Under the pieces are notes generated by a model. That model was not told where the DNA came from. It did no database searches and saw nothing but the letters and a program-made list of their open reading frames with translations. A program made the translations under genes and the position numbers. Source: DATFMH01 sp035267045 (GTDB lineage Bacteria > Bacteroidota > Rhodothermia > Balneolales > DATFMH01). From it: a stretch of 8,043 nucleotides of DNA. The DNA lies in NCBI GenBank assembly GCA_035267045.1, contig DATFMH010000236.1, forward strand, positions 1 to 8,043, written 5' to 3'. Position 1 is the stretch's first letter. Each line of letters begins with the position of its first letter. Below are positions 6,578-8,043 of the stretch, piece after piece.

Positions 6578-7014
6578 TTAATTTTGGGGTACAATATGAT
6601 ATTAATATACCTTTTTAATGCTCTCACTTCATGAGACTTTAGGGTATTAAATTGAATTCATTGCGAACCTATTCCTCATTCCGTACGGATTTTTCTTTTT
6701 GTCTGCTAAGTATAGTTTCAAAGCACCTCTTATTTGGATGATCATATTTAATCTAAATACTTGTCTTTAGTTTCTTTTGTTAATAAATTTATCATAAACT
6801 ATATGATAGCTAATAAGTTACGTTCGAGAAATGTTGCAAATAAAGGCTCTCTACCCTATAATAAAATTCCTGCAAGAAATAAATGAATTCATGAATCCCA
6901 TTATTTTTTTCACAAAATAGGTCTCACTATCAAAGATGAAGCATTTTTAATATCAAATTTACAGATAGTTCAGAACTATTTATTTGATAAAAAAATGATT
7001 GTGGTTGATTAGAA
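6578..7014. other. AT-rich divergent intergenic region
   Basis: This gap separates the minus-strand HTH gene from the plus-strand lipoprotein gene, so both promoters should lie in it. I see no gene. TATCATA (6790-6796) and TATGATA (6802-6808) form a 7-bp inverted repeat around five bases. TTGTTA (6777-6782) and TATATG (6800-6805), 17 bp apart, make a poor sigma70-like promoter facing the lipoprotein gene. A perfect short palindrome is listed separately at 6965-6979. Confidence 0.5.
6965..6979. promoter_or_regulatory. Perfect 15-bp palindrome upstream of the lipoprotein gene
   Basis: ATAGTTC (6965-6971) and GAACTAT (6973-6979) are exact reverse complements around one central A. The site lies about 47 bp before the chosen lipoprotein start, a typical position for an operator. 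It is not followed by a T-run, so termination is unlikely. The binding protein is unknown. Confidence 0.4.
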
Positions 7015-7026
7015 ATGGAAATTCTT

Positions 7027-7710
7027 ATGAAACGCATACCGATTTTTATTAAAATTTTTATTACGGTTACCATCATCTCAGGTTGCAGTTTATTCGGCAC
7101 CAAGCAATTCAAAAGACTATCCTCATCTTTTCCATTATCTCCAGGTAGTACTTGGACCTATGCTATATATAATTATAGTTCTCCTAATCTAAAACAGGAT
7201 ACGATGCTAGTAAAAATTTTACAAACAGATACTACATCAGAGCAAATCCAATCTTTGTGGATCCTGCAATATCACCGACTTGTTGATTCTACTTTTACTT
7301 TACCCAATGGACATGTTGTTTATACTCCAGTAATTTTACGAGTACTGCACACAGATTCGATAGCTATTAGTTACTCAAGAAATGCTCTTCGTTTTAGTTT
7401 TCCACAAAATGTTGTTGCCACAAAAATAGCCTATCCTTTAAAAGTTGGTGAAAAATGGACTGATAATAATAGCAGGTATACTATTATTTCTAAGGATTCT
7501 CTTAGCTGGGATAAAGATAAATCCTATAAGAGTTATCGAATAGTTCAAAAAATCAGTACTTATCGAGATAAAGGTACTATTACTTACTGGATTGAACCTG
7601 ATATTGGTATTGTAAAGATAAACTATAATGAAATGTCAGGTACTTCACCCACAGGACCTGTTGCTTTGTACAAAGCAACATTGACATTATTATCTTACAA
7701 GATAAACTAA
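7027..7710 (+). CDS. Small predicted lipoprotein, function unknown
   Basis: A 227-residue protein with a clear lipoprotein signal: MKRIP, a hydrophobic stretch (IFIKIFITVTI), then the lipobox ISGC with the lipidated cysteine at residue 20. It should be anchored in a membrane facing the periplasm or the surface. The mature part is rich in beta-type sequence. FPLSPGSTWTYAIYNYSS near residues 36-53 and YPLKVGEKWTDNN near 137-149 look like two related G-x-W units, and TYWIEPDIGIVKINYNEMSG comes near the end. This pattern recurs in uncharacterised FCB lipoproteins with a 'G-x-W-x-Y' start and a 'GIVK' end. I chose the ATG at 7027 because it gives a compact signal peptide and follows GGAAATTCTT. 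The ATG at 7015 adds only four residues. It stands alone on this strand, between an HTH gene and a likely insertion element. Confidence 0.85.
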   Translation: MKRIPIFIKIFITVTIISGCSLFGTKQFKRLSSSFPLSPGSTWTYAIYNYSSPNLKQDTMLVKILQTDTTSEQIQSLWILQYHRLVDSTFTLPNGHVVYTPVILRVLHTDSIAISYSRNALRFSFPQNVVATKIAYPLKVGEKWTDNNSRYTIISKDSLSWDKDKSYKSYRIVQKISTYRDKGTITYWIEPDIGIVKINYNEMSGTSPTGPVALYKATLTLLSYKIN

Positions 7711-7711
7711 G

Positions 7712-7742
7712 CATAACGTCTGTAACAAGACAGTTTGTTATG
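7712..7742. repeat. Imperfect hairpin just after the lipoprotein gene
   Basis: CATAAC (7712-7717) pairs with GTTATG (7737-7742), and inside it GTCT (7718-7721) pairs with AGAC (7728-7731), leaving five unpaired bases on the right arm. It starts two bases after the stop codon. It may protect or end the transcript, but no T-tract follows. The outer arms faintly recall recombination core sites, but the element is too short for an integron attC. Confidence 0.4.
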
Positions 7743-7775
7743 GATTTAGTAACTTTAGATGGAAAAATGACATAG

Positions 7776-7832
7776 CTGTCCAAAACGTTTAGACTTTCCG
7801 CAAATATAAAGCTTTCTGTGTGATTAGGACAG
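7776..7832. other. Possible insertion-element end
   Basis: CTGTCC (7776-7781) is the inverse of GGACAG (7827-7832), 45 bp apart, just outside the stop of the partial transposase frame. The transposase stop at 7853 places an element end somewhere in this stretch, and CTGTCCAAAACG would be a plausible terminal-repeat start. The opposite end lies beyond the window, so this is unproven. Confidence 0.25.
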
Positions 7833-7852
7833 ATTATTTCGCTGTTTCAAAA

Positions 7853-8043
7853 TCAATCCCCCCATTCAAATAAATTTATCTGTATATGATCAGTGCCCTC
7901 CGGTGGATCTGGTGGTTCAAAAGGCTCACTTAACAGCTTCCTCAGGTCAAACTTCACAAATAGGTTTAATCGTAGAAATGCCACCATATTGGACAAGCAC
8001 CAAGAGTAGCTTGCACAGGCTTTCAGGTACTTCAAAATCAGCA
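7853..8043 (-). CDS. Transposase C-terminus, IS4-type, cut by the window edge
   Basis: Only the last 62 residues or so are present; the frame remains open to the right edge, so the start lies outside. It reads KYLKACASYSWCLSNMVAFL, then RLNLFVKFDLRKLLSEPFEP, and ends INLFEWGD. A helix, then (R)LNLF, a D-L-x-x-x-L helix, a proline-rich link and a terminal LF are typical, from memory, of C-termini of IS4-like DDE transposases. The catalytic residues would be upstream and are not visible. The TTG near 8033-8035 is simply an internal leucine codon. Whether the element is complete or a remnant cannot be told here. Confidence 0.55.
   Translation of the reverse strand, partial: LILKYLKACASYSWCLSNMVAFLRLNLFVKFDLRKLLSEPFEPPDPPEGTDHIQINLFEWGD

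Noticed and set aside
6427..6627. Minus-strand frame overlapping the HTH gene
   Set aside because: It reads as lysine- and tyrosine-rich low-information sequence, while the other frame over the same bases gives the HTH protein and its plausible extension.
6930..7112. Minus-strand open frame over the start of the lipoprotein gene
   Set aside because: It overlaps the lipoprotein signal-peptide region antisense and has no recognisable features. The antisense frame at 7580-7783 is likewise a shadow.
7712..7742. Hairpin as an integron attC site
   Set aside because: At 31 nt it is shorter than known attC sites, the outer arms do not fit the core-site consensus well, and no integrase or cassette array is visible.

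Overview
The window looks like a chromosomal stretch from a bacterium of the Fibrobacterota-Chlorobiota-Bacteroidota (FCB) superphylum. The best evidence is the large secreted protein, which ends in a type IX secretion (T9SS) sorting domain of the NYPNPFNPTT type. That variant is common in Ignavibacteria, Balneolia, Calditrichota and related candidate phyla. Base composition is uneven by eye: argS is near mid-40s % GC, while the right half and the 5' part of the large gene are clearly AT-rich. The genus cannot be named from this sequence.

Layout from left to right. Positions 1-394 hold no gene but are dense in structure: a degenerate interspersed-repeat-like segment, two mutually exclusive small hairpins, two adjacent perfect hairpins (261-279 and 285-309), a partial copy of the argS 3' end, and a tandem array of six heptamers that stops two bases before the argS stop codon. 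argS (arginyl-tRNA synthetase) follows on the minus strand. Next is a non-coding gap of about 430 bp with a weak terminator candidate and a 74-nt element that can fold into a complete four-way cloverleaf. The minus-strand gene at 2460-6008 encodes an 1182-residue secreted protein: signal peptide, propeller-like module, right-handed parallel beta-helix, helical repeat-like segment and T9SS tail. It has a strong Shine-Dalgarno and, further upstream, a 26-bp near-palindrome beside a TATAAT box.

A small minus-strand HTH gene of the excisionase/MerR-like (HTH_17) type comes next. Its reading frame stays protein-like upstream of every usual start codon. After an AT-rich gap with inverted repeats, a plus-strand gene encodes a small predicted lipoprotein. 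The right edge cuts into a minus-strand frame that looks like the C-terminus of an IS4-type transposase, so a mobile element probably begins near 7776-7853.

There is no obvious operon. argS is an isolated housekeeping gene. The secreted protein, the HTH protein and the lipoprotein are accessory genes with their own spacing, flanked by repeats and a likely insertion element. I do not see a defence system, CRISPR array, RNA gene or known riboswitch. The most unusual items are the cloverleaf element, the structured argS 3' flank, the start-codon problem of the HTH gene, and the helical insert between beta-helix and sorting tail.
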